Notes under the pieces: generated by a model
Database searches by the model: none
What the model saw: only the letters and a program-made list of their open reading frames with translations
Told to the model about the DNA's origin: nothing
In this document: piece by piece, positions 36,592 to 44,823 of the stretch
Layout of the letters: each line of letters begins with the position of its first letter
Position numbering within the stretch: the stretch's first letter is position 1
Source of the DNA: Bacillus sp. Cs-700
GTDB taxonomy: Bacteria; Bacillota; Bacilli; Bacillales; Guptibacillaceae
DNA length: 64,000 bases
Direction: 5' to 3'
NCBI RefSeq assembly: GCF_011082085.1
Contig: NZ_CP041063.1
Location: forward strand, 4,233,840 to 4,297,839
Position numbers and translations under genes: made by a program

Positions 36592-36690
36592 GATCATCAC
36601 TCCTTTCCATATAAGATGCATCACTAACAATCTATTCACCGCCTTCTTTATTCATTCGAGTTTTCCATTTAAACGAAATGAGCGAATTTT

Positions 36691-36699
36691 TGTTACAAT
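36691..36699 (+). promoter_or_regulatory. Extended -10 promoter of the moeA operon
   Basis: TGTTACAAT is an extended -10. The expected start near 36706 leaves only about 6 nt before the GTG at 36712, which supports the later ATG at 36730 as the moeA start. Confidence 0.5.
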
Positions 36700-36729
36700 G
36701 AAGAGGAAAATGTGAGAGATGGAGATGAG

Positions 36730-37992
36730 ATGATGGTCGAGAGAAGAAAACCAATCACAGTGGAAGAAGCTGTTCAAAGGGTAATGAACCTCTCTTATGA
36801 AGGAACGCTTGAAACAGTGCTACTAGAAGAAAGCGATGGACGCCATCTCGGAGTCGCCGTCAAAGCCGATCATGATGTTCCACCATTTGATCGTTCACCT
36901 TATGATGGCTTTGCGATCCGAGCGGAAGATACATATGAAGCTTCGAAAGATACACCAGTTAAATTGAAAGTTATAGAAGAAATCGGAGCAGGAACTGTCG
37001 CCTCCAAAGTCCCTGAGAAAAACGAGGCGATTCGTATTATGACGGGGGCTGCTATACCTGAAGGCACGAATGCAGTGATCATGCTTGAACTTGTTCAAGA
37101 AATCGAGGAAGAAGATCAGCCATTCATTCAGGTGAAGCGGAAAGTAGTTAAGGGAGACAATCTTTCTTTACGTGGAGAAGATACACAGGAAGGAAACGTA
37201 CTTATTGAAAAAGGGACTCTCATTACTCCTGGCGTGAAGGCGCTTCTTGCAACGTTTGGATATGCAAACGTTCCAGTTGCTCGTAAACCGGTAGTAGGCA
37301 TATACGCTACTGGTACAGAACTATTGGATCCTGATCAAGCGCTTCAACCAGGAAAGATACGGAATAGTAATTCACCTATGATCGAAGGACAGGTAAAGGA
37401 GGCGGGAGCAACACCGCTTTATTTTGGAAAATTAGAGGATAACTTTGAAACGAGTTTTTCTTCAATCAAAGCTGCGTTAACAAAAGTAGATTTTCTCATT
37501 ACAACAGGAGGCGTATCGGTGGGCGATTATGATTACCTTCCTGCGATCTATGAGAAATTAGGGGCAACGGTGTTATTTAATAAAGTAGGAATGAGACCGG
37601 GTAGTGTGACGACGGTTGCTGAATGGAATGGGAAATTACTATTTGGTCTATCAGGAAATCCTTCTGCCTGTTTTGTAGGCTTTGAGTTATTCGCAAGACC
37701 AATTATTAAGCGTGCGCTCTTTTCGAAGTATCCTTATCGCATGAAAAGCCAGGGAGAACTGTTAACGAACTTTCCAAAACCTAACCCGTTCACAAGGTTT
37801 GTACGAAGTAGAGTAGAGGAGAAAAACGGTCGACTTTATGTGAAACCAACGGGACTTGATAAATCAGGAAGCGTGACCTCTCTTGCCGAAGCAAATGCTT
37901 TTGTCGTATTACCTGGAGGCACGCGTGGATTCGAGGCTGGAGATACAGTTGAACTACTCCATCTTCGTGAGGATGGATCGGCTACGTGGTAA
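36730..37992 (+). CDS. moeA: Molybdopterin molybdenumtransferase MoeA
   Basis: A 420-residue enzyme that inserts molybdate into adenylated molybdopterin. Motifs VPPFDRSPYDGFAIR, GIYATGTELLDPD, TTGGVSVGDYDY and LSGNPSACFVGFE are intact. I chose the ATG at 36730, with GGAG five bases upstream, because homologues start at about (M)VERRKPI and because of the promoter position. It is the first gene of moeA-mobB-moaE-moaD, and its stop overlaps the mobB start. Confidence 0.93.
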   Translation: MMVERRKPITVEEAVQRVMNLSYEGTLETVLLEESDGRHLGVAVKADHDVPPFDRSPYDGFAIRAEDTYEASKDTPVKLKVIEEIGAGTVASKVPEKNEAIRIMTGAAIPEGTNAVIMLELVQEIEEEDQPFIQVKRKVVKGDNLSLRGEDTQEGNVLIEKGTLITPGVKALLATFGYANVPVARKPVVGIYATGTELLDPDQALQPGKIRNSNSPMIEGQVKEAGATPLYFGKLEDNFETSFSSIKAALTKVDFLITTGGVSVGDYDYLPAIYEKLGATVLFNKVGMRPGSVTTVAEWNGKLLFGLSGNPSACFVGFELFARPIIKRALFSKYPYRMKSQGELLTNFPKPNPFTRFVRSRVEEKNGRLYVKPTGLDKSGSVTSLAEANAFVVLPGGTRGFEAGDTVELLHLREDGSATW

Positions 37993-38489
37993 AAACGCCG
38001 GTGATTCAGGTCGTAGGGTACCAAAATAGCGGGAAGACGCTTTTTGCTGAAAAAATGATTGAACAAGCGTCATCACACGGCATAAAGGTTGGCGTGATTA
38101 AGCATCATGGGCACGGAAGACCTGACGTATATGATGAGAAAAAAGATACAGGGCGCCATCGGAATGCCGGAGCCGTTGTTACGGGGGTTAGCGGTGGCGG
38201 AATGGTTTCCATTCATGCAACGCAGGGAAGCGACTGGGAACTTGAACAGTTAATTCGTTTATACGATTCGTTTGATCTTGATCTTATCTTAGTGGAAGGG
38301 TTCAAAGAAGAGAGCTATCCAAAGATTGTGCTTTTAAGAAATAAAGATGATCTTCACTTGTTAAGCAAAACTCACATCATTGGAGCGATTGTGAAAGAAT
38401 CTCTCGATGTTTCGGTTGATAATAGTTACTTATATGATCAAATGTACGACTGTATAGAAGATGTGTTGAAGCATGTTAGGAGAGGGTAA
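37986..38489 (+). CDS. mobB: Molybdopterin-guanine dinucleotide biosynthesis adaptor MobB
   Basis: A 167-residue GTP-binding protein. The P-loop GYQNSGKT is at 11-18, and KHHGH near 38-42 and DTGRHRNAGA are family motifs. It helps MobA add GMP to molybdopterin. The GTG start overlaps the last seven bases of moeA. mobA is not in the window. Confidence 0.92.
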   Translation: MVKTPVIQVVGYQNSGKTLFAEKMIEQASSHGIKVGVIKHHGHGRPDVYDEKKDTGRHRNAGAVVTGVSGGGMVSIHATQGSDWELEQLIRLYDSFDLDLILVEGFKEESYPKIVLLRNKDDLHLLSKTHIIGAIVKESLDVSVDNSYLYDQMYDCIEDVLKHVRRG

Positions 38490-38491
38490 CA

Positions 38492-38953
38492 ATGGAATAT
38501 TATAAGATAACTTCTGAAGAGATTGATATTAATCAAGTAATAGCTAGCGTGATCCGTCCTGAAGCTGGGGCAATCAACACGTTTATAGGCACGGTAAGAG
38601 AATTTACTGGTGAAAAGCAAACCGTTTCGCTACAGTATGAAGCCTATCCTTCTATGGCTGAAAAACAGTTGAAACGAATCGGAATAGAAATTCGCGAGCA
38701 GTGGCCTAATGTCCAAACGTCGATTGTTCATCGAATCGGAAAATTAGCTATTAGTGATATTGCTGTTGTGATTGCTGTCGCATCCCCTCATCGAGCAGAA
38801 AGTTATGAAGCAAGTCGCTTTGCGATTGAGCGAATCAAGGAAATAGTCCCAATTTGGAAAAAGGAATACTGGACTGATGGACAAGAATGGATAGGAGATC
38901 AGCTTGAAAACACGGCATACAAAAATGGAGCACCGAAGGAGGAAAAAGAATGA
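38492..38953 (+). CDS. moaE: Molybdopterin synthase catalytic subunit MoaE
   Basis: A 153-residue protein. GAINTFIGTVREFTGEKQT, HRIGKLAISDIAVVI and the catalytic-lysine region PIWKKEYWTDGQEWI are present. With MoaD it adds sulfur to precursor Z. Its stop overlaps the moaD start by ATGA. Confidence 0.94.
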   Translation: MEYYKITSEEIDINQVIASVIRPEAGAINTFIGTVREFTGEKQTVSLQYEAYPSMAEKQLKRIGIEIREQWPNVQTSIVHRIGKLAISDIAVVIAVASPHRAESYEASRFAIERIKEIVPIWKKEYWTDGQEWIGDQLENTAYKNGAPKEEKE

Positions 38954-39183
38954 TTACCGTTCTTTTCTTTGCAAAACAGCAGGAACAACTTGGCTTGGAA
39001 AAGGTAGAGCGCTCTGAATCAAAGCTCCCTGTTTCTGAGCTGAAACAAAAACTGATAGAGGATTATCCTGAGCTTTCTCTTGAACATACGATGACCGCGA
39101 TTAATGAAGAGTATGCAGAAGAAGATCAAATCATAAATGATAACGATGTGGTCGCGTTTATTCCACCGGTTAGTGGAGGGTAA
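38950..39183 (+). CDS. moaD: Molybdopterin synthase sulfur carrier MoaD
   Basis: A 77-residue ubiquitin-like protein ending in the required Gly-Gly (FIPPVSGG), which is thiocarboxylated during sulfur transfer. GGAGG before the ATG lies inside moaE. It is the last gene of the Moco operon. Confidence 0.94.
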   Translation: MITVLFFAKQQEQLGLEKVERSESKLPVSELKQKLIEDYPELSLEHTMTAINEEYAEEDQIINDNDVVAFIPPVSGG

Positions 39184-39188
39184 GTATT

Positions 39189-39213
39189 AAAACACCCAAA
39201 TGGGTGTTTTTTG
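39189..39213 (+). terminator. Terminator of the Moco operon
   Basis: AAAACACCC / GGGTGTTTT with a short loop and T run. Confidence 0.85.
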
Positions 39214-39235
39214 TTTGAGGAGTTGTTTGAGCTTT

Positions 39236-39326
39236 TTCGCGGATATATTTGTGTTTTCGCGGAATTATCAACTAATTTCGCGGAATAAATCAGAATATCG
39301 CGGAATTATTTAAAATATCGCGGAAT
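39236..39326. repeat. Five TCGCGGA direct repeats spaced 20-21 bp
   Basis: TCGCGGA begins at 39237, 39257, 39278, 39298 and 39318. The first is followed by TATA and the other four by AT(T/A)A; spacers are AT-rich. The spacing puts all five on one face of the helix, as in iterons or protein-binding arrays. No gene overlaps it. Confidence 0.85.
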
Positions 39327-39332
39327 TAATAG

Positions 39333-39864
39333 TCGAAAGGGGTCCAACATCTTGCGGATCTAAACGCCCACTTCCGCTTTACCTAAATCCAGCTACAGTG
39401 GGCAGACACTCGGTCACTTCACCATCCAACTCGAACACAAAGAGCGTGTTCATTATGGATGGCTCCAGTGCCTGCCGTGTCTAAACGCCCACTTCCGCTT
39501 TACGTGTCTTGCTACGACTCGCAGAAACTGCGATATTTCACTCTTTCACCAGAACACAAAGGGCGTGTTCTAGTTCAAGAGTTCCAATATCTCCGTTTCT
39601 AAACGCTCGTCTTTGCTTTTCATGATCCAGCTGCAGCGCCCAGACACTCGGTCACTTCACCTTTTCATCCGAACACAAAGACCGTGTTCAAATGAAAAGG
39701 CTCCAGTGCCTGCCGTGTCTAAACGGGCGCTTCCGCTTTACATGAGATCCAGCTACGCGGGCCAAATCCTCCGGCTGTTTCGCCCTTTCGATTGAGACAA
39801 AAAGCGTCTCATTCGAAAAGGCTCCAACATCCTGCGGATTTAAGCAGGCCCACTTCCGCTTTTC
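39333..39864. repeat. Repeat block 3: half unit plus four hairpin units of mixed type
   Basis: A 3' half-unit (39333-39384) is followed by four units near 39390-39505, 39505-39622, 39622-39743 and 39743-39864. Linkers are mixed (GTGTCTTGCT, GATCCAGCT, AAATCCAGCT). Compensated stems include GTGGGC/GCCCAC in unit 1, AGAAAC/GTTTCT in unit 2, GCGCCC/GGGCGC in unit 3 and AAATCC/GGATTT with apical GAGAC/GTCTC in unit 4. The last base abuts the stop codon of the convergent fnr gene. Confidence 0.92.
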
Positions 39865-40554
39865 CTACAACCTACAAATCGTGATTGGGCAGTCTTCGCA
39901 GTGGATGGCGCAGCGGAGGAATTCGAGGTTGTGGATGGTGATGATTCCTTGTTTGACTGAGACAATGTTGGCTTTTTTTAGTTCGCTTAGGATGCGATTG
40001 ACGCTTTCTCTTGTAAGACCGCAGAAGTTGCCTAATTCTTGATTGGTCAGGGGAATGTCGATTAGGATGTCATCGTTTTTTTTGACGCCATATGTATTGG
40101 ATAGACGAATTAAAGTAGAGTAGAGAGCTCCTTTTTTTCCGTGTAACAATAGATCTCGAAATTTAGATTGGTTTTTTCTAAAGTTTTCACCCATGAATTT
40201 CATGAACTGTGTGGCGAGGATGGCATCGGTTGTTAATGTTTCTTCAAGGTGGGCCTGTTTAACGAAGGTAGCTTTTACTTTATCAACCGCCCAGGCATTT
40301 GCAGAAAAGTTAAGCTGCCCTGTATAAAGCGCAAGTTCTCCGATGAGATCACCAGGCTGACAAATTTGAAGGGTTAGTTCTCTGCCTTCAGAGGTCAGTT
40401 TGTTTAATCGCACGTTTCCAGACTGTATAAGAAAAAGCCGATCCGCTTTCATCCCATCCATATAAAGGGGTTCGTCTTTTTGAAATGAAATTGATTCGCC
40501 TTCTTCAGCAATCCACTTTTTTAGTGCATCAGAGTTGATCGTATCTTTTTTCAT
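39865..40554 (-). CDS. fnr: Fnr-type Crp family regulator with C-terminal Fe-S cysteines
   Basis: A 229-residue regulator. A cyclic-nucleotide-like sensor (about 20-130) with GDLIGELALYTG is followed by a winged helix (LTNQELGNFCGLTRESVNRIL). The C-terminus carries C219-x2-C222-x4-C227, plus C215, the spacing of the oxygen-sensing 4Fe-4S site of B. subtilis Fnr. It should activate anaerobic respiration genes. Its neighbours make molybdenum cofactor, needed by nitrate reductase. The TAG stop directly abuts repeat block 3. Confidence 0.88.
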   Translation of the reverse strand: MKKDTINSDALKKWIAEEGESISFQKDEPLYMDGMKADRLFLIQSGNVRLNKLTSEGRELTLQICQPGDLIGELALYTGQLNFSANAWAVDKVKATFVKQAHLEETLTTDAILATQFMKFMGENFRKNQSKFRDLLLHGKKGALYSTLIRLSNTYGVKKNDDILIDIPLTNQELGNFCGLTRESVNRILSELKKANIVSVKQGIITIHNLEFLRCAIHCEDCPITICRL

Positions 40555-40660
40555 TTTCAGCCTCCCTGAATCAATTTACGTCCTATTATCCCACGTAACC
40601 TTTCTCCACTACAACCATCATTTCCTTGTATTTGTCATATTCTATGTTATAAATCATATA

Positions 40661-40683
40661 AAAAAACCGGCATTAGCCGGTTA
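40661..40683 (-). terminator. Terminator after uppP
   Basis: AACCGGC / GCCGGTT with an ATTA loop and an A/T run, at the uppP stop codon. Confidence 0.8.
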
Positions 40684-41475
40684 GAAAATAAGGACAAGTG
40701 CTCCTACGATAAAGCAATAAATGGAGAAATAAATCAAATTACCTCGAGCCATAATATTCATAAACCACTTTAATGAATAGTACGAAGCTGTAAGGGATAA
40801 TAAAAAGGCTATAATATAAGGGATAAGCATATCGCCAAATTGAAGGTCGCCAATGCTCAGGATCATTGACCCTACGCTCACTGGAATAAACAATAAGAAA
40901 GAAAAGCGTAGCGCCGTTTCTTGCTTCATTCCAAGCCCCATGGCTGCTACAATCGTTGCACCAGAACGACTAATCCCCGGAATTAAGGCGACAGCCTGAG
41001 CTAGTCCAACAATTAGCGCATCTTTAAAGTTAAGAGCGGATTCGCCTTTTGATCCACGCAAGTTACGAATAAGCCATAGCGCGATACCCGTAATGATCAA
41101 GGTTGCTCCCACTACTTTAAGCCCCTTTAATTGTTCACCAATGAAATCTTCAAATAGTAAGCCGAGAACCGCTGCAGGAATCGTTGCGACGACAAGGTAA
41201 ACGATGAACATAAATTCGCTTTTGGACTCTTTATCTCGAGAGACAACGTATCGTACCCCATGAGAAGTGAGGCGAATTAAGTCATTGCGGTAAATAAGAA
41301 GAACCGCAAGTAATGAGGCAAAATTCATTAAAATTTCAAAACTAAGTCCTTTAATTTCTAGTCCAAATACTTTTTGGGCGATGACAAGGTGTCCACTTGA
41401 TGAGATTGGAATTGGTTCAGTGAAGCCTTGTAGTAAACCAAGAAAAGCGTATTTAAGTAATTCCAACAGTTCCAT
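40681..41475 (-). CDS. uppP: Undecaprenyl-diphosphate phosphatase
   Basis: A 264-residue membrane enzyme that recycles the cell-wall lipid carrier and gives bacitracin tolerance. Motif 1 [13 protein letters not shown] (18-29) and motif 2 PGISRSGAT are intact, with about eight hydrophobic helices. The ATG at 41475 has GGAGGAG eight bases upstream. Confidence 0.93.
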   Translation of the reverse strand: MELLELLKYAFLGLLQGFTEPIPISSSGHLVIAQKVFGLEIKGLSFEILMNFASLLAVLLIYRNDLIRLTSHGVRYVVSRDKESKSEFMFIVYLVVATIPAAVLGLLFEDFIGEQLKGLKVVGATLIITGIALWLIRNLRGSKGESALNFKDALIVGLAQAVALIPGISRSGATIVAAMGLGMKQETALRFSFLLFIPVSVGSMILSIGDLQFGDMLIPYIIAFLLSLTASYYSLKWFMNIMARGNLIYFSIYCFIVGALVLIF

Positions 41476-41646
41476 GAGTAATGCTCCTCCAGTAATTGTT
41501 ACAAGATAAATTGACACATGTAACCATTAAACACCAGTCCTTCCATTTTTGTAAAGGGAAAGTTTTAGTCAAGTTACATAAAAGAGTATTCGCTGATGAA
41601 TGCTGATAGAGGGGGCAAATTTAGACAAGTGGAAGGAGGGGGATGT

Positions 41647-41835
41647 ATGGGCGGAGAAAATCGTCAGTTTACACCTGGGCAAAAAGCGCCAAACAATGGA
41701 GTATACATTGAAATCGGAGAGACGGGTGGAATGGTGAAAGATCCGAAACAAATTGAACTTCGTGCGGGTGAGGCATTTCCTGAATGTTCAAATCAAAATC
41801 GCAAGTGGTCAAGGGAACCTAAACCGCATCACTAA
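41647..41835 (+). CDS. yjzC: YjzC family small protein
   Basis: A 62-residue protein with the family opening NRQFTPGQKAPNNGVYIEIG and VKDPKQIELRAGEAFPE. Function is unknown. GGAGGGGG lies before the ATG at 41647. It is convergent with yjzD, next to which it also stands in B. subtilis. Confidence 0.88.
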   Translation: MGGENRQFTPGQKAPNNGVYIEIGETGGMVKDPKQIELRAGEAFPECSNQNRKWSREPKPHH

Positions 41836-41861
41836 TAACAAACAAAGATTGTACAAAAAAA

Positions 41862-41890
41862 CAAGCGCCGCAAATGGCGCTTGTTTTTAC
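41862..41890. terminator. Bidirectional terminator between yjzC and yjzD
   Basis: AACAAGCGCC / GGCGCTTGTT with flanking A and T runs. Confidence 0.82.
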
Positions 41891-42075
41891 TGTTCTGCAG
41901 GATCGGAGATGAGACCTTCTCCTATTACCATTGCCGCAACGGCTATAGCTACTCCAAAAAGAGATGCGGCTCCAAATTCATAATGGCCGCCTTGCATGGA
42001 TGCAAGTACGTAGAAAATCATATTACTCAGTAGAAAACCCCAAATAATTGCCCATAAAAAACGCACGAAATTCAC
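41887..42075 (-). CDS. yjzD: DUF2929 membrane protein (YjzD-like)
   Basis: A 62-residue protein with two hydrophobic helices (about 5-25 and 36-54), starting MNFVRFLWAIIWGFLLSNM. It matches the YjzD/DUF2929 family of unknown function. Confidence 0.8.
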   Translation of the reverse strand: MNFVRFLWAIIWGFLLSNMIFYVLASMQGGHYEFGAASLFGVAIAVAAMVIGEGLISDPAEQ

Positions 42076-42138
42076 CTCATTTGTAAACGTATTCTATCGA
42101 ATATCATACCACAAAACGATCCCGTTCATCTATCAATT

Positions 42139-42600
42139 TTAATTCATCGAATAAATTAGCCATGATAAATAAGTCGCAAAGGATGTCCAAAGGAAATAAG
42201 GGACTAATAACCAGCCTGCCACTCGATTTTGTCTGCCTGCAAGAAAGATAAGAATGAGCGTTGTAATCGCGATAAACAGTGCATCCATAAAGGTTGCAAA
42301 CAGCGCGTGAAGATTAAATTGCAAGTAACTAAACGCTTGATTCAATATGTAGTTAATACCTAGCAGTGAAATGTACTCACTATTATGGCGATTAAAGCCG
42401 CGTTTTTGGTAGACAATCGCTGTCGATAATGCGATGAAACCAAAAAGAATTGCCCAAATCATGCCGATTACGGAGCCGTCTGGTGTCCAATCTGGCTTTG
42501 ATAACGCGGTATACCAATCGGCGTCAAAAGGAAATAGGAAACCAGAAATACTAAAAAGAAGGTACACAGCTACAAAAACGAGAATAGTTGATTTTTTCAT
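42139..42600 (-). CDS. tspO: TspO/MBR family tryptophan-rich sensory protein
   Basis: A 153-residue membrane protein with five helices. SKPDWTPDGSV, WAILFG and LWTSFATYLSWLIYSMN correspond to the conserved TspO motifs. Members bind tetrapyrroles. The AAGGTGGTGAT ribosome region precedes the ATG. Confidence 0.9.
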   Translation of the reverse strand: MKKSTILVFVAVYLLFSISGFLFPFDADWYTALSKPDWTPDGSVIGMIWAILFGFIALSTAIVYQKRGFNRHNSEYISLLGINYILNQAFSYLQFNLHALFATFMDALFIAITTLILIFLAGRQNRVAGWLLVPYFLWTSFATYLSWLIYSMN

Positions 42601-42812
42601 TCTTTATCACCACCTTCTTTTCAATACCCAAAAATATCCTAACTCATGCAAAGGTATAGTTGGGTAAACGGAACATATAATGGTGGAAGGGGTTTTTATC
42701 ATTTTTCAGTAAGTGAAAAGGGGAAATTCCCGATAAATAGGCGCTTCACCCTTTCTTCCAAATGCCACTTGCATACGTTATACAGAAAGTGATAAAAGGG
42801 CGAGGGGAGAGT

Positions 42813-43535
42813 ATGTGTATTCGTAAACGAGCCTATCAATTAGACGGGGAGTGGACGATCGTTCTTGTCCCTGAACGGCCTAACGGGTTTGGCATTTTCA
42901 TAATAGGTGGTCTAACTCATTTTGTAGACGATAATACGAGTTTTTGGTTGCAAAATCACACACGTCAAGGAATGGTTGCTGATTTTCTTGATGCGGGCTA
43001 TACCGTATACACAAGCAACTTGTATGGTAGGCACTGGGGTTCACCAAAAGCTGTGAAATTAACGGAAAGAATCTATAATCTCGTGCATAAACAAGAAATT
43101 CTTAATCCAAGGATCCATGTCGTCGCAGAGGGAATGGGGGTTCTTGCTGCGAATGCTTTCTTAAACAATCGTCAACCCCTCATTCGTTCAGCCGCACTAT
43201 TCAATCCTTGTTTTGATGTGAAAAGTCTTGTTCACCAAGAACAGCTTAATCGACTCTTTTATAAAAGGTTAGTAAAGGAAATGGCTCGTGCCTATGAAAT
43301 TCAAAGTGAAGAGGTTATTTCTAAAATAGAAGAAAAAGAAATGATAACGTCCACTTGTCCGATTAAAGTATGGCATCATTCGCTTAAAAGTCCATACTCG
43401 CTTGAACAAATTCGAGTGTATGAACGTGTTCAGAGGGAAATTGGCTATCCCATTGAACTTGCACTATTAAGCGATAGTTATCAATCCCTAGGTAAAAAAA
43501 TGGTTCGCTTTTTTCAAGAACATGAAAAACTCTAA
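42813..43535 (+). CDS. Alpha/beta hydrolase-like protein lacking the nucleophile serine
   Basis: A 240-residue protein with the alpha/beta hydrolase pattern (GIFIIGGLTHFVDD, then a central strand IHVVAEGMGVLAANAF). The nucleophile elbow GxSxG reads AEGMG, so the serine is glycine and hydrolysis is unlikely. The ATG at 42813 has GAGGGGAGAG upstream. Its 3' end is 4 nt from the convergent oxidoreductase gene with no terminator between them. Confidence 0.65.
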   Translation: MCIRKRAYQLDGEWTIVLVPERPNGFGIFIIGGLTHFVDDNTSFWLQNHTRQGMVADFLDAGYTVYTSNLYGRHWGSPKAVKLTERIYNLVHKQEILNPRIHVVAEGMGVLAANAFLNNRQPLIRSAALFNPCFDVKSLVHQEQLNRLFYKRLVKEMARAYEIQSEEVISKIEEKEMITSTCPIKVWHHSLKSPYSLEQIRVYERVQREIGYPIELALLSDSYQSLGKKMVRFFQEHEKL

Positions 43536-43539
43536 GTAA

Positions 43540-44727
43540 CTAACGCTTCAGTCTTGTAATCTCCATGGCTGGATGATGCCCGTATAAAATAAGATCTTTA
43601 AGGATTTCAGCACCAAGCATACTGTAAACTGTACCGTTTCCACCATAACCAAGCATAAAATAGACGCCGTCATATTTGGGGTGCTTCCCAATGTAAGGAA
43701 GACCGTCTTTTGTTGAGCCGAAGATGGCACTCCATTCAAAAGCAATTGACGTTTCAATGGAGGGAAACAGTTCATGCAGTTTATTCAACAATTGCTGACC
43801 TTGCTGTTCTAGCTTTTCTTCTTTATTTAAATTGGCATCCAATCCACCAATGAGGATACGGCGATCTGGAGTTGTCCTCAAATAGTAGTATGGGCGATCC
43901 GTTTCCCAAATGAGTGATTGGTTGTGCCAACCAGGAAATTCGTCAATGGGTTCTGTTGCGATTGTATAGGTGCGCTCTAGTAGGGCGCCTTTTGTTTTGG
44001 CAAACTCTTGTGTTCCATAGCCAGTTGCATAGATAACGTGTTTTGTACGAATTTCTCCCTTTTCAGTTTGGAAAATCAGTTCTTCATTATGAAATTGGTG
44101 AGAAAGCACTTCAGTATGTTCAAATATGTTAACACCTAGATCGGCTGCATGACTTGCAAGAGCTAGGGCGAATTTATAGGGATTTACTTCTGCCTCGGCT
44201 TTCGTGTAGATTCCCGCAGGTGCCTTGAAGGAGTAGAGGTTTTCAATGGCAGTAGAATCTAAATAATCAGCGTTAAAACCATGTTCTATTAAAGCATCGT
44301 ACTCCTTTTTCAGTTTTTTAGCATGGTGTTCATTACTTGCGTAATAAAGGCTCTCCGCTCGCTTGAAATCGGTTTTTTCTTTTAAAGTGGCGTTATACTT
44401 ATCCAGTTCATCAATTGCCTTTAAACAAAGCTTATAGAAGTAGACAGCTTTTTCTTTTCCAAACCGGTCGATAAGGTCTATTAACATGGCGTCATTAGAA
44501 AATTGGAGAAGACCAGTATTCGCAGAAGTACTTCCAGAGGCAATTGTATCTTTTTCAATTAAAACGGTATCGATATGGTAGTCTGCAAGCATTCTTGCCA
44601 TAACTGATCCTGACATTCCTCCACCAATGATTAACACATCACATGTAACGGTGGTTGTAAGTTCTGGAAATGATCGTGCCTTTTCTACAGTTGTTGGCCA
44701 AAATAGATTTCCATGATGTAGCTCCAT
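43540..44727 (-). CDS. FAD-dependent oxidoreductase, DAO family
   Basis: A 395-residue D-amino-acid-oxidase-like flavoprotein. The FAD motif VLIIGGGMSGS is at 31-41, the STSANTGLLQF loop follows, and the C-terminal motif GLPYIGKHPKYDGVYFMLGYGGNG closes the FAD site. Substrate unknown; amine or amino-acid oxidation is typical. GGGAGG precedes the ATG. Confidence 0.85.
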   Translation of the reverse strand: MELHHGNLFWPTTVEKARSFPELTTTVTCDVLIIGGGMSGSVMARMLADYHIDTVLIEKDTIASGSTSANTGLLQFSNDAMLIDLIDRFGKEKAVYFYKLCLKAIDELDKYNATLKEKTDFKRAESLYYASNEHHAKKLKKEYDALIEHGFNADYLDSTAIENLYSFKAPAGIYTKAEAEVNPYKFALALASHAADLGVNIFEHTEVLSHQFHNEELIFQTEKGEIRTKHVIYATGYGTQEFAKTKGALLERTYTIATEPIDEFPGWHNQSLIWETDRPYYYLRTTPDRRILIGGLDANLNKEEKLEQQGQQLLNKLHELFPSIETSIAFEWSAIFGSTKDGLPYIGKHPKYDGVYFMLGYGGNGTVYSMLGAEILKDLILYGHHPAMEITRLKR

Positions 44728-44823
44728 GATAAAAATCCTCCCTTTTCAATCAGCGACAATGATAACGCTATTAGAATGATCGTACTGAAAGAAAAGTATT
44801 CTTAAAAAAGTTGAGGTGGGCGT

